From contig NC_092523.1 of assembly GCF_037038585.1 (NCBI RefSeq), forward strand, positions 44,791,001 to 44,855,000: 64,000 nt of DNA, given 5' to 3'. The notes beneath the pieces were generated by a model, which did no database searches, had not been told where the DNA came from, and saw only the letters and a program-made list of their open reading frames with translations. Source of the DNA: Patagioenas fasciata (Eukaryota > Chordata > Aves > Columbiformes > Columbidae). Of the stretch, positions 48,472-62,100 are shown one piece after another. The translations under genes and the position numbers were made by a program. Numbering within the stretch: position 1 is the first letter of the stretch; each line of letters starts with the position of its first letter.

Positions 48472-51400
48472 TGTGCCTCCGCGTGCGCTTGAGAAGCCCG
48501 GTGGGCCTGCACGTGCCTGGAGCCGCAGGAGTGTACGGGTGTGTGTGCGCACATATGTTATACCTGTTTTATACCTCCACAGTAATAAGCACATACACAT
48601 ACATTTGTAATGGATATTTTACAATAAGTGTCCTGCTACACAGATACACGCGTGCATACATACACAAATACAGAGGTACATACGCATCCCCTGGATTTTC
48701 ACACAAGTAGATCACATATTTGTGATTTACAGCAACTCTTTCCCAGGCTGAAGCCAGTGTGCACAAACCTGCCTCCCGTTCTAGGTTTGGGCTGAGAGTG
48801 AGGCACCACAGCTGCTCCAGCCTCCCCTCCTCCCTCATGGCAGCCAAGCCCCACAGCAGCCCCTTGGGTCTTCGGGAAGCTCACGTCCCTCATTTTACTC
48901 CACACACAAATTCCAGTCACTAGTCTGGGGAAGTTTTAAACGGGTCTTTTTTCTAGTCCTGGTGTCTTTAACAGAGAAACCCCCGGCATAAAATTGTACA
49001 AGTAGCACCATTCCCGTCAAGAATCTGAACTTCGAGTTCCGAGAGCATTTTTGCAGGAAGGTAGCCCTGCTGGGACAGGGCAAATCATTTCTCTTTAATT
49101 GATCTGTTTCGTTCACAAAATAAGGAGACAATGCTACAGCATGTGGGGGGGGGTCATCTGGATTTTTGTGTTTGCTTGTTTAATCTGGGGGAAAGGGCTG
49201 TTTGTGTGGTTTTGGCCACCAGCAGGACGACACCACCATGCACCCACCAAGAGAATGCAACTTCAAATGCTCCTTTTAAACCAGCTACGTAGCTGTACAG
49301 TGTGGTGCAGGGAAGGAAAAAAAAAAAAAAAGGCAGAATCATGGTCGCTTCCTGCTCTTTTCAGGAAACTTGGAGATGAGACAGAGAATGGTGATCACTG
49401 GAATAGTTGCAAAGGATCATTACAATAGTTCACTGCATACTCAACATCCAGTAGTGGCAGAAGAGGTGGAGGACATGCTAGTGCTTCAGAGCCAGCCATT
49501 CAGTATTTCTCACAGTACAGTCTCAAGAAACTTAAAGTTGCAAATACCATGGCTGCCACTCCATGGCTACATCTGCATTTGCAAGTAGTGGTGACCAGTG
49601 GGGAAGAATTGTAGACTAAACCAGTTGTCTGTTACAGAGCCCCATGCCCACATCACAAATATTTTACAGGGTTTTATTTTCGACTAGTTGTAATCTGGTC
49701 CTGTCAGCAGAATGAGTGTCAGTAGTTGTAGCACACTGTTTCTGAAAAACATCTGGTTTAGTTTCATCTGAAAATAATCCACTTTGCATGCCCAGATGCC
49801 GCTCCAAAATGTGAAGCAAGACAAAGTCAGTGATGACAGCTGGGAGACTGACTTCAAAAATGCACTTCTAATCTGAGCAAAAATGGCAGTGTAAATGCAC
49901 CCTACATGTTGGCTGATGCTCAGTGCAATATTAACTCTTGATATTTTCTGTTATTGTGTGTGACAGTCACTATGATCTGAAGTTGATAACAAAACATTAA
50001 GACACTAGTGTTCTAAAGGTTATTTCTGAAAAAAAAAATGGGGAAAACACAGCACAATCAGGAAAGGGCTATGAAATAACTTGCACAGTGAGTGCATGCT
50101 GCCACACCCCAAGTAGAGTTTGGCTATAAGCAACACCTGGCAAAGCAAACATGGTGATTTTTCACTAACCCATGAGTGGAAAATATGAGCAGATGTAAAG
50201 AAAAAAATCATACCATCTGTCAAGCAAAGACCAGTTACAACGAGATAGTGTTTCTACAGCCCTTACTCTTCTAGGAAATACAGGAAATAAAAATGTGGCA
50301 TATGAGAATCAAAACCTTATTCTTACTATTCTGACTAAGGGTCAGATTCTTTATGTGCAGAGAAAGACAATGTAATTGACAAAACTTCAGTCAGAAAATC
50401 AGCCAGATTCTTAATGTAGAAATATATGGGACTTTATTAGGAGTCCCTGCTCAGTCCTGAAAGCACAATTCCAAAATGCTCCTAAACCTGTAGTATCAGA
50501 AACAGGCTTTGGAGGAACCACAAAAAGAAGCCAGAGGCCAGAACAGGTAAACTCTGAGGATTTAACAAAAAGTTCGCTAATCCTGGACAGGAGTTAGTGA
50601 CTTACTGCTCCGTGTAGTCACACATGCTGTATAAGTTACAGGAGCACAGGTAAGACTTGCTACACTCTGCAATGCATCAGCAGCATTTTGGATTCTGTAA
50701 AATAAATAAAATCAAAATGTTATTGCCACTTTAAATGAGCCAAGTAAAATATGATACGAAGAAATGTCTAGAATTATTCTCTCTCCATGTTGTTATTACA
50801 GTTTAGCACAGTAAGTCTAAGTTACTCTCCACAGAGAATTTTAAAACCTATTATAAAATGTAGTGCACTTTGCAAGCAGAGACAGAAACTGACAGCAGCT
50901 GAGAGTCTGGGACTGCAGCCCCATGCAAACCACTTTACTCATCCTTCATGGAACAACGCCTCACTTTTGCTGGGGCTGCAGCAACTTTTTCCAGCGCTGG
51001 AACAGTGACACAGAGGTGCTGCCTTCACATTTGACAAACAGTTTCACAGTCTTCTTACATAAAAGATACAGTCAGTTGAAAATGAAAGACAGTTTAAAGG
51101 GAAATATTGACTTAAAATACCTGTTTCAAAATGACTGGGAAGTATTGGTGTATGTAATGAAACATTTGATTTTCAACAGTCTTTGGTGTTAAAAATAGAA
51201 AGGCCAGATAAAGGGTATATTCTTTTAATCAAAATATAAATATTGAGTAATATGGTGAGAATTGGATTGTGTGAAGGTAATAGGTATTTACAATTCTCTG
51301 AAATCACTACTGTTACTTATGTGTCTTGTTAAATTTCCTAAAACAAAGGTGCAATACTTTTTCCCCCAGAAAAGCCTGAAGATGTGCATACCTGTAGATG

Positions 51401-52088
51401 CTCAAATATTTGTTTCAAACCTGGTTTGGTTCCTCTCCTGGTAGTATTTCTAAGCCTCCTGTCTAGGACTCCATCCAAAGCCTCACTGGAAATGCTCACG
51501 TTCCAGATTTCCAATGGCAAAATCCATTGTGGGACTCACTATTTGCTGGTTGCACTCTTGTCTTTAAATCCATCTTGCTGTAGTGCATCCTGGACTCCAT
51601 TGTACCCACATTAGATGCAGACCAAAAAGGCTTTCTACATAATAAAGAATACAGTGACCATAATTGATATTTTAATACCCTTTGGTGATAACTATGATAA
51701 AGAGCATTATACATTTACATGAAATTGCAGTAACATACGGGAAATACCTTTGTATCAAAAGTGAGGGCAGGAATTTAGCAAAAAAATATCCCACATCAGC
51801 ACTGTGGCAACAGTGGCCAGCAGCTTCTCTGGTTATTTGCCTCTAAAACTTAGTTCTTAGCTAAACCATATTTTTAGTGATCAAGGTATCTGAAAGTTAG
51901 TGATGACTAAATGCACGAATTTTCTTTCAATTTCTGTCATAGAATGTCAGCTCTGTGTAGACAATTTTCTTTTTAAAATATCGTGGGACAAGAACATATG
52001 GTTCTTTAATTGTTTAATATTGTATTTTAATTCAGCTTAGAGAAATCAGCTGAGAGCCAATAACTGCTCAGTATAGGTTTAATTTGGG

Positions 52089-52113
52089 ACCTTTTTTTTT
52101 TTTTTTTTTTTTC
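52089..52113. repeat. Poly-T run
   Basis: A T-run of about 24 nt on the plus strand in the intergenic spacer. It may be the reversed tail of an old retroposon, but no body is recognised. Confidence 0.8.
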
Positions 52114-54807
52114 AGAAAAAGACTTGGTGTAGATGGGGAACAATAAGCCTGACAACGAGGAAACAGATTTTTCTCTCTCCGGTCTTGTGTCTCTCTGATG
52201 AAAATGACATGTTTGATGTGCCAGGTCACATGGGAACAGCACATGATGCACCCTGTGGCACAGAAAAGGCTGAGTGGCTGCTCTATTTCACAGCAAGCAG
52301 TGAAAGCATCCTTACCAAGACTGTTAGCAAAAAATTGCATATTGGAAGCTTCTTAATAGCTGCTGTGAAAGGCTGGTGAAGTATGTGTTTCAGTTGCTTG
52401 TCAGCTCGATCCCCTCAGTTCTCCACTGGGTCCTGTTCTGAAGCTACAATTCAATCCAGTGAAAAGCCCACAAACATACAATCATTCCTATAAAAAACAA
52501 AATGGCTTTTAATATCCTTAGACAAGACAAGTTCTGCACTAAGCCAAAGTTCTCACCTTCTGGTGGAATGAACATGTTTAAGCTTCGATTTTCTTCACAG
52601 TGTCAAATACAGATTTAGAGGTGAAAAAAAGAGTAAGAAAATTAAACAAACAGCAAAAAATCCTATTCTGAATGTGTACGTATTTTCCCACCTTACACAA
52701 TCAGCAACAATTATAAATAATCTTTATTTTACAGTTTATTCTTTCACAAATGCTATTTTACAGGCTGGAATGATTATTAATTGCTTATTGTGTCTTCCAT
52801 TGGACTACAAGTTTTAGAATGATATAGGCATGTCTGTGCATTTATCAATGATAGCTTCTTTAGTCAGGGAGGGAAGAAGAGGAGAAAATGAAGATTGTTT
52901 AAGTGGCTGGACTTAGAAGATCCACATCCCTTGCTCTGACTGCTCTTTGAGTTCAACTAGACTGGAGTGTCATACTCCAGCAAGTATGTTGTACTCAGTA
53001 GAGGAGAGACATGTACTTTTTAGCACCCTCAACATGTGTTTATCTAATTATAGTACTCAAAATAATTTTTCTCGGTAGCTAAAGCTGTGTGTGCATAAAT
53101 ATCTGAATTAAAACTTCTGACAGTTCAGTTATAGTGCCTATTTTCAATACACTACTTTACAAGTATTTACTACATTTGAAAGACATTATTTATCCATCAA
53201 TTTTGTGTATAACTTAATATATTAATTTGAACATAAAATCACTCAGTAAATTATTGACAGAAGTCACATTACACTTGCTTTTTACAATCTGTCAATGACT
53301 ATAAATTATTATGTATAGTAATCATGCTACTGCAGTGCTTGGAAGATATTAATTCAGGTCACATTATTTTCCAGAATCGCCTACTGGCACTGAGAAAGTT
53401 GCTTAGTTTTTCTCTTGTCCACCTCACATCTCCAAATTAGCATAGGGATTGCCTGTTTCTTTGTACTTCTAAAGTACATTGCACATAGGGATTTCCAAGC
53501 AACTACTGTAATATGAATTACTAATCTAGAATCTAGACTATTCCAACTTGGCTAGGAAAATAACTGCAGGGACTGTGTAAGTCTGCTCCTAGAAGAATGA
53601 ATCACTACTTCTTCTCAAGAGGAAGCTGCCAACAGCTCTTGCGGGGGACACACACCAACACCACGCACTTTACTCTGCTGTCTGCTAATGAAATATCTTC
53701 CAGACTGTACTTGCTTGGCTAACAACTGCCTCACTGAAATCACTTCTCCTACGCCACTGCACCTCACCTACGCTAAGCGTAATGATAAAAATATCTCAAC
53801 CATTGACCACGGCCAGATGCCTGGTGACTTGCAGATGACTCAAAACTCTGGTGGCCTTTCACATGGTGGAGCATGTGAAATCCCTGACACAGCTGCATGA
53901 CCTGGCTCAGTGAGAGAAATGCCTTAGTGTGGTTCCACTGATTCCTCACTAAGTGTTCCCAGATGGTGGCAGATGGTTTTTCCTTCTGTTGAGGCTTCCC
54001 AGATGCAATATTCAACAGCACTCAGCGCTGATCACCTCTTCTATCCAACATCTGTACAGAGGCTGTGGGAATGATCACGATGCAGTATATGGACTGCAGT
54101 GTTATTAATATCAGCGCTACTTTATATTTTCTTTCAATATGGCAATTACAGATGCCCTCTGACATGTCTAATATTGAGAACATACTGAGAAAGAAATTAA
54201 AACCACCTTGATGAAGTTCAAGCCCAAACATATGAAGATGACATGAATTAGAGGAGAAAGCCTTTGGAGGATACAATGAATCAAAGAATGAATGTAGAGG
54301 TTTCTAGCATGGATTAGAGAAGTCCAAGGAACGGAGAGGATCATTTTGATCAGCAGCATTGCCAAAACGACTTTAAGTTTGCAAGAACCCAGCACTCTTC
54401 TGCTCCTTCAGCTTTTGCCTCAACACACCCCTTGCCTTCAGGATGCCCATGAGCACAGGATGTGGCCAGGCTGGCCATTCATGTGCTTGGGAATTCCACA
54501 CCTTGAGGAGCCCAACAAAGTTTGTTGATGATTTTCACATCCCTTGGTCAACACAAGTGGCTGAAAGAGATTGTTTGCCTCAGAGCAATTATCGTGGTAG
54601 TCACACTTTGGGAAGAAACACATTTCGTTTTCAGACCTTAAGAAGCCCGGAGTTATTCAGTGTTTCTAAGCATTTATATGGTGATAGTCACTTTGACAAC
54701 TTGCCCATTTTTCCGCGGGTCACAGCTTTAAACAAAGCCTGCGTTTCTCTCATAACGCAGGCAAAATAAAAAATCCCTCTCCTTACCCGCATTTCCAGGC
54801 CTTCTGT

Positions 54808-54823
54808 GAGTGTATATACACTC
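54808..54823. repeat. 16-bp perfect palindrome upstream of PPID
   Basis: GAGTGTATATACACTC is self-complementary, contains TATATA, and lies about 455 nt upstream of the PPID ATG at the edge of the CpG island. Its function is unknown. Confidence 0.6.
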
Positions 54824-54879
54824 AAGAAAGAAACGTTTTTTCCTTGCAGGTTACCTCCAAGTGATTAAAGGCGTCTCGG

Positions 54880-56120
54880 AGGCAGGAGGCCGAGGCAGAC
54901 CTTTCCCGCAGCCATCTGCGGGGCCCTGGCTCCGCCGTGCGGCACCCGCGTTGCGCCACTACCCGTCGCCTTCCCGCCCGGCGCCTCGGTAAGCGGTGCG
55001 AGGCCTTGCAGGGGGCACCGAGAGCCGCCCGCCACACACCCACCCCCGCCGCGCTGCCGCCCGCGGCGCCCGCCCGCGCTCCCTCAGCCTCCCCTGACAG
55101 CGCCCGCCCGCCGCCATTAGCTGAGGGCAGGCTTCTGCCCCCACGGTGGCCGCGGCGCCCTCCGCCAGTCGTCCGCACCCGCCAGTGGGAGGAGCGGGAA
55201 GCGGCCCCGACCCCGCGGCGGCCGGAACCGCGAGCGGCCGAGTAAGGCGGAGCCACCGCGGCAACGGGCAGCTACGATATGTCGCATCCGTCCCCTGTCG
55301 CCCGGCCCAGCAAGCCCTCCAACCCCCGCGCCTTCTTCGATGTGGACATCGGGGGCGAGAGAGGTGGGGAGGGGGCGGGGAGGGAGCGGCGGGGATCCCG
55401 GCGAGACTCGCGTGGTGGGGCCGGGGGTGCCGAGGCCGGGGCCCCTCTGTGCTGAACACGCGGAGCCCGGTCCGGGCGGCGGGGAGCGGGCGGGAGCGGG
55501 GCGGCTCATGCTCCAGCCGGGCCGCGGGACCGAACGTTCTCGACGGGGAGGGACCCCGAGGCTGCGGTGGCGTGCTGCGGGCACACACGCGGTGCCGGGG
55601 AGGGGGAGAAACATGGCCCCGCCGCGAACGGGCCTCCTGTGGGACGGGAGACTGCCTCCCCGCCGGGCCCTGCGAGCTCCGCTGGGGTTTCCCCGCTGAA
55701 TGAACAGGCCCGAGGGAAACAGAGGGAAAGACAACATGGCTGCATCGGCATCCCGTTACCTGGGGCTTCCCAGCTGAGGGGGGTGCCCGACCGTGATGCC
55801 GGGGAGCGGGCAGGTACAGCGCCATCAGCGATCCCCCGCGACGCTATCCCAGAACAGCCTCGCCCGGCCAAGTGTAGCAGGCTGGCACGCTGCCCTGCAC
55901 TGAATAGGTCCCCGGGGTACCTCTGGCCACGGCCTGCACCTACACACCCGCTAACACGTGCCACCAGCCTGCCGAGCTTGGCCTGGGTAAGAGCAGCCCT
56001 CACCCTCCTCTCAGGCCGTGTCCTGCCACCCACGCCTGGGGCCGTGGTGCCAGGCCTCACCTGGCGGCTGCTGGCCTGGGGCGTGCCGGGTGGTGGTGGC
56101 CTGTGCTAGACCGGGTGGTC
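54880..56120. promoter_or_regulatory. PPID: CpG island and promoter of PPID
   Basis: About 1.2 kb of GC- and CpG-rich DNA spanning PPID exon 1 and the start of intron 1. No TATA box is seen near the ATG. A CCGCCATTAG element at 55,111-55,120 resembles a YY1 site, and an E-box CACGTG lies in intron 1 at 55,955-55,960. Open frames of 100-290 codons on both strands come from base composition. Confidence 0.85.
55279..55363 (+). CDS. PPID: PPID coding exon 1
   Basis: 85 nt, codons 1-28 plus 1 nt. It encodes [20 protein letters not shown] followed by DVDIGGER, the first strand of the cyclophilin barrel. The donor is GTGGGG. The ATG context is CGATATG, weak by the Kozak rule, but similarity to mammalian PPID supports it. 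Confidence 0.95.
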
Positions 56121-59100
56121 TGCGGGGCTGAAAGCTCTGGCAGACCCTTGGTCCCAGTCGTTCTCTTGCCGTCAGCCATTCTCTTGGGATCAGTTGTTCT
56201 GTTGGCATGGCTGGTGTTGGCAGAGGTCACTCGAAAATCTGGGCAAACGGTCAAAGTGGAAACAACAAAACAACAACATGGAAGCTGGGGTGATATTCAG
56301 AAGTGTAGGTTTTCAAAATTTGCACAGGTGAAGATAGATGCTGCCTTTTTGTCAGGATATTGCCTCTCGTTTACTCAGTCTGTTACTCAATAAGTCTGTA
56401 AGATGATTTGTCTTTTATTGACTTTCAGTTGTCTAATTTGTTTTCATTCCTGTATTAATTAGAATTAATGTATTTACGTTTAGTTTCCGGTGGAGTGAAG
56501 ATATGATAACTAATTGACTGTGAGGCTGATGAGAAAACAGCAGCAGCAACTGGTGGCAGCTGCTAGGAGTGAGAAATATCTCTCTGAGAAGCTACTTTGT
56601 GAAAAGATGAGAATTTGGCACAGAATCCATTTATCGCCTATTACGGGATCTGTTAGCTACTTAGCTTTCACTGCCTTTAGTACATGTACATTTTTTAATG
56701 GTTGCTTGTAGCATCTGTAACTGTAAATAGCCATTATTCATATGCATGTTAGGTATTACGGTCTCTTAGTAAAATTGGGATTTAAGAGAATGAGGAATAA
56801 GGTTGGCATACATGTTTGGCATAAGATTTTAGATCACATAAAAGTCTCCATAAAACAGTCTTTTTTATTGTAGCTGGTTTTGCTTGAACAAGCTACATGT
56901 ATATGTTAAAAGTATGCATGTTAAAATACATAATTTTACTTTAATATATGTATGTGTGATTTCCCACACACATTTTTTGGGCAGAAAATGCATTTGATAC
57001 TTTTGGTAGTTTCTGGCAGAATCTGTCTTTATTCCCTGTAAATTACTCGTGATAGTGGAATTCATTGTTGGTAATAACCTTGCTAAAACCCTAATGTAAC
57101 TCTGTCAGTGATTGCCATGGAACAAACCCAAAAGGTAAATTTAGTAGTAATCTAAAGAAATGTAGGCAAGTCTGAAACATTAATTTCCTTTGCTCTGTAA
57201 TGCTCAACACATCACCATGCAAAAGACAGGACTTAAAAATATGTCTCATTCTCTCTTTGTCATTTCAGTTGGGCGCATTGTCTTTGAATTATTTGCTGAT
57301 GTTGTACCTAAAACTGCTGAAAATTTCCGTGCGTTATGTACAGGAGAGAAAGGAATAGGGCCTACCACTGGAAAGCCTCTCCATTATAAAGGATGTCCTT
57401 TCCACAGAAGTAAGTTCTAATAAGTTCTCTGATTATCTGCTGGTAACAGAAGTCCTTCATTATCAGTATTTAAAATAATGTTAAATAATATTTTGGAACG
57501 TTTGTTTAAGAAATAACTTAGCTGAAAGTAAGCTTTTGACTTTTTGCACCTCCTAGTGACTGGATATTTTTACTATGCATTGACAATAGTAAATTATAAA
57601 TTTACTAGTAAGTTAGTAAAACTAGTTGTGCATAGTTTGAAATGGATTTTAGGTAAAGGATTAAATATCAAGTGATGTCCACTTACCTGAAAAGGAGTAT
57701 GTAGGGGAGACTTAAAGAAGGTGGTTTTAAGTTTTATTTAGTCGCAAGTGCTAGTGACAGGAATTGCTCTTAGTCTCTGAATTGGTTTTCTTCGTGCCTT
57801 TCCTGCCTTGCTGCTATGTTTTATAATTATTTTCTTTTACAGTTATTAAGCAGTTCATGGTCCAGGGTGGAGATTTCTCAAACCAAAATGGCACAGGTGG
57901 AGAAAGTATATATGGTGAAAAATTTGAAGATGAAAACTTTCATTATAAGGTACTCTGTTGAAAATACTAATTGTATTCGGTTTTTGAAGTTTCAGGGGTT
58001 TATATTTTTCTTCAAGTTCAGAATTAACATTCTTTATTCCAACATTAATGTTTTCTCAGGATGCGTCCTGTGTCATTCCCTGTTATATTTGCGAAGGCAT
58101 AACCTTCAAAATGCAGTTGATGCCTACAAAGTCTGTCTTTTTCCATCAGACTGAGTTCCTTTTTATACTTTTGAAGAAGAAATGTTTGCCTTCAGTATTT
58201 TTAAATTTGTCTTTTTAAGGATTTTAGTTCTATCTTTTTTTAAAAAATGGGTATTCAAGAAAGGGAAGGAGACTGCTTTTCACCGTACCATATAGCATGT
58301 TTGTGTACCATAGGGTACAATTTATATAGTGTTTGAATATCTCCACATTTAAGTATTTCCTGTACACTGTGACTTACATTTTTGACTATTCTGGAGAAAA
58401 GTGGCAAACAGAATCATTGTTCTTAGCATTCTTCTGTGTTCTCGGATGCATTTAAAGGGCTGTGTAGCTGGAAAAAATCCCCTGTGCTCGAACTATCAGT
58501 AGTCACATCTTGAACCTGGGTAGGAGTACTACCTGGAAACAGGACAAATAACATGTTTTTCAAGTACTCATTACAACAGCCAGGACACCTGTTGCTGTAG
58601 GTGTAACAATTCTCAGGACTGGCATTAACAGGGTTATTATGGGATAGCCTATGAATGACTCCTCAGCAACACGGACTAAAAAAATTACAGACATCGCTGT
58701 CCCGTGGTTGAAACAAAGACCTGACTGCAATTGTGCTTGCCCCCAAACAATTTTAGGAGAAGAAAATACGTCAATTCTCCACTAGTCAGACATCAAAGTC
58801 TATTACCAAGTTCAGAGCAGTAGCTGGAAATGTCGCTCCAGCATTCATCATTAGAGTTAGTTGAAAGATGCAGACTCACTGTGCCTTATGACTGGATGAA
58901 CACTTCAGGCAAGGAGTTCTCCCTGCCACCGTGGAAATCTAAACACTCTGTGGGAAGAGTTTTCAAAACTGCAGGTTCTTTGAAGTGGTAGAGACTATAG
59001 GTACAAACCAGATGCTTAAATACAGCTTTCTCAGACTGTTGTCTCAAACTAATCAACTTCCTGTTGAGCTCTGAGGTGTAGTTCACATCAATTTCCGTTT

Positions 59101-62100
59101 CCATCTCCTCAGTGCTGTCATATTATTATTTTTTTTTCCTCCTCCCCACAATATCAAGTTTCTTAGGAATACCACAGCTTGCATGCTTCAGACACGTACC
59201 AGTGTCTTGGTATAACATACTGACTTCGCGGTAAGTGGAGTTCCTTGCACTTAATAACCAGATCAATTTGTGGAGAATAATATCGTAATGATAGAATCAT
59301 CTTGGTTGGAAGAGACCATCAAGATCATCAAGTCCAACCATTAATCTACCACTGGCACTAAACCATGTCCCTAAGAACCTCATCTACACATCTTTTAAAC
59401 ACCTTCAGGGATGGTGACTCTACCACTTCCCTGGGCAGCCTGTTTCAGTGCCTGACAAATGACTCTTGTCATGCCAGTTTAACAACAAGAGATTCACCAC
59501 ACATATGAAAAGTACATTTTTGCAGTACAAGTGAAAATTAAATATTCTGTATGATGGAGCAAGATAATTCTTATTTCCAAGAAGGAAAAAGTACTTATGG
59601 GGAACAAGATAAACAATGTAATTCTCATGTTGGGCTGTTTAATAAATTTTTGTTAGTTTGTGGCCTGGTATCATGAGCCAAAATATTTAGATAGTTAAAA
59701 ATCCCAATGGAATAAAAACTGTCTCTCTAGGAAAGTGAAGGGGTTAAAAAACATCCACCAACCTTTAAATAACAAAGACCACAGTCTCGTAAACCCCATA
59801 GTTCTACAACATACTTTGTGTGACTAGCCTTTATAAACGTGACAATGCATACCAATCTTGACAGTGTAACATTGAAGTTGGCTTAGGTGATGTTCTGCTT
59901 TGTTTCTTGAGGCCAGTGGTGTGGAATAATCCAGTGAGGAACTTCATTCTGTCTAAACTGAGCAGCTGCGCAGGGGACTGAGTGCACAAGAAATAGACAG
60001 ATGTTACAGCGTCGTCACACATGTGGCTCTACTCGCTAGGCTGCTGGGTGGCCAGTGATGATGCAGAACTGGGCATTTGCCCACTTCAGTCATGATAAGT
60101 AGAATTAGTTGCCAGCTGTACATGACTGTCTGGTTTACCAGGTTATCATTATGGCTATCCTTGCTATAAATGTTAATAGCCTTACAGAATCTTATATATG
60201 GTTTTATAACCAATCTTCCCTAAGTTGGTTGTGATTTCTTTTTCCCCAATGCAGCACGATAAACCAGGGCTGCTGAGCATGGCAAATGCAGGACCAGGTA
60301 CTAATGGTTCTCAGTTCTTTATTACAACGGTGCCTACTTCTCACCTGGATGGGAAACACGTGGTGTTTGGCCAAGTGATCAAAGGAATGGGTGTAGTTAA
60401 AATATTAGAAAACATTGAAGTAAACGGAGAAAATCCTTCTAAGGTAAGCAAAATCCAAAGCAGTTAGGGATGACATTTATTTTTGTGTTATTATATATAT
60501 TCATTTCTTCCAGATGCTTGATATAATGTTTTTAACTATTAAATGTTAACCAGTTATTTTTACTTACAGCGTTAATTTATATTTCGCTGTCCTTGTTAAG
60601 AGGCTTTTGTTCTTTTGTGATAAATTTCCCCTGCACAAACAATTGATTTATAGTTGAATACAGCTGTAAGGGCAGAGGCTTTTATCTGGGTGAAGGTGGG
60701 AATTAATAGCTAGAAGCACAGGATGGGTGATGAAATCAAAAGGTGTAATTCACAACCCTACCTACGTGATATGTTATTCTTATGAATTTTATGTCAGAAA
60801 TCGTATTTCTGGAAAAGCAATTGGTGTGTAGGACATGTCAGCTTGTGGTTGTTTGAAAAATTAATACCTCTGTAACTTTAAAAGATCTATCAGTTTGAGA
60901 AAGAACCATTTTCTCTAATGTAGTAGAACTTCCATAATTTGTGTTTTGCTGCAGCTCAACTTGCTGCCAGTTCCTTTTCCAGCCTCTCTGTGCAGCATGG
61001 GTATGGTGTTCTTGGAATGCTGCTCCTCCGAAGGCAACACTTTCTGTAATAATAGCCTTTTGATGGTGATAGGCTAATGATGTGGTGGGTTTCGGAAATC
61101 AATGCACCCAAACAACAGATGAAAAAGCACTGAAAAAGCGTTTTTACTGAATTTCAAAGAGCACTCAGAAGAGGGGTTTTGTTGTTGTTGTTTTTTAAAT
61201 TGTCTTAATAAGCAATACTGCTACTTACACTTCCTGTCTTTTCAGTTGTGCATCATTGCAGAATGTGGAGAGCTAAAGGAAGGAGATGACTGGGGAATTG
61301 TTCCCCAGGATGGGTCTGGAGATGCTCATCCAGATTTTCCTGAAGATTCAGATATAGACTTGAAAGATGTAAGTATTTTTCTTTTACAGAATGCGAGACT
61401 TGTAGGTAATCTGAGTCACATGATCTCTGTGATGATGTTCACTAAGCTTTTTTTCTTAAGAATCGATTAAAGTCCAGATTAAATGGTGACATTCAATTTT
61501 AGGAAAGAGAATGCTGCTGGAGGGGATTGCTATCTCTTTTTTTTTTTTTTTTCAGTGCTAACTGCAGCTGTTTTTTCCCCAGTAATTAGAACCACAATAA
61601 CTTAAAATTATTACACTTAATTTTTTTCTGTTCTTCGTTTCTTTTTACTTTTGTTTGTGCTGTAGTGACAAATGGCAATTGCTAGAACTCAACCCTGCAG
61701 ATGACTAACTTATTGTTGTACCTACACACTTTTTCTGTGCTACTTTTAAAATATCCACACTTTAAAAGATTTTGCCTCATTTACTAGAAATAATAAAGGA
61801 TCAACCTTATTATAAGATTCTTACTACATCAGAATTAGTAATTCTTAATCCCCAGTAGCTGTTTGCTTTTCAGGTTTTTTGAACCGAAGGAAGATATGCT
61901 GTTGAGAGTTAGGGAGCAGACTGGTGAAACCTACTCTGCTGCAGGTTTTTACTTTATCTTGGAAGTGAAATATAGACAAACTGTGTAAATCAAACAGTGA
62001 TTCGTGAGAGGGGAAAGAAGAAGGGGGCTGCATGTTTAGATTGCAAATACAGAATTGGAAATTGACCAGTAAAAAAAACATTACAGCTAGAAACCAGGAG

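Larger units (their letters stand above)
47500..48540. promoter_or_regulatory. FNIP2: CpG island and promoter of FNIP2
   Basis: About 1 kb of very GC- and CpG-rich DNA in an otherwise AT-rich region, covering FNIP2 exon 1. Reading in the gene direction it holds a GC-box array (48,436-48,471), a CCAAT box (48,353-48,349), a CLEAR-like GTCAGGTGAC site (48,202-48,193) and then the ATG at 47,991. No TATA box is seen, as usual for CpG-island promoters. The start site cannot be fixed but is probably between the CCAAT box and the ATG. Long open frames on both strands here arise only from high GC. Confidence 0.85.
48541..54870. other. Intergenic spacer between divergent FNIP2 and PPID
   Basis: 6.3 kb, AT-rich. 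It holds alternating TG/CA-rich sequence (48,590-48,690), an A-run near 49,318, a T-run of about 24 (52,089-52,113) and a 16-bp palindrome (54,808-54,823). Open frames up to 108 codons (for example 54,443-54,769) have no splice context or similarity I recognise. No RNA gene or retroposon is evident. Confidence 0.7.

Noticed and set aside
47490..48610. Long open frames of 96-365 codons on both strands at the FNIP2 CpG island
   Set aside because: They overlap on both strands, are rich in Ala, Arg, Pro and Gly, and result from high GC. Only the 95-nt FNIP2 exon 1 in the 147-codon frame is supported by similarity and splicing.
54443..54769. 108-codon plus-strand open frame just upstream of PPID
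   Set aside because: No recognisable similarity, no promoter or donor that would join it to PPID, and a low-complexity neighbourhood; chance is the simplest explanation.
54822..56109. Open frames of 100-288 codons on both strands at the PPID CpG island
   Set aside because: Same base-composition artefact. The true PPID exon 1 (55,279-55,363) lies within.
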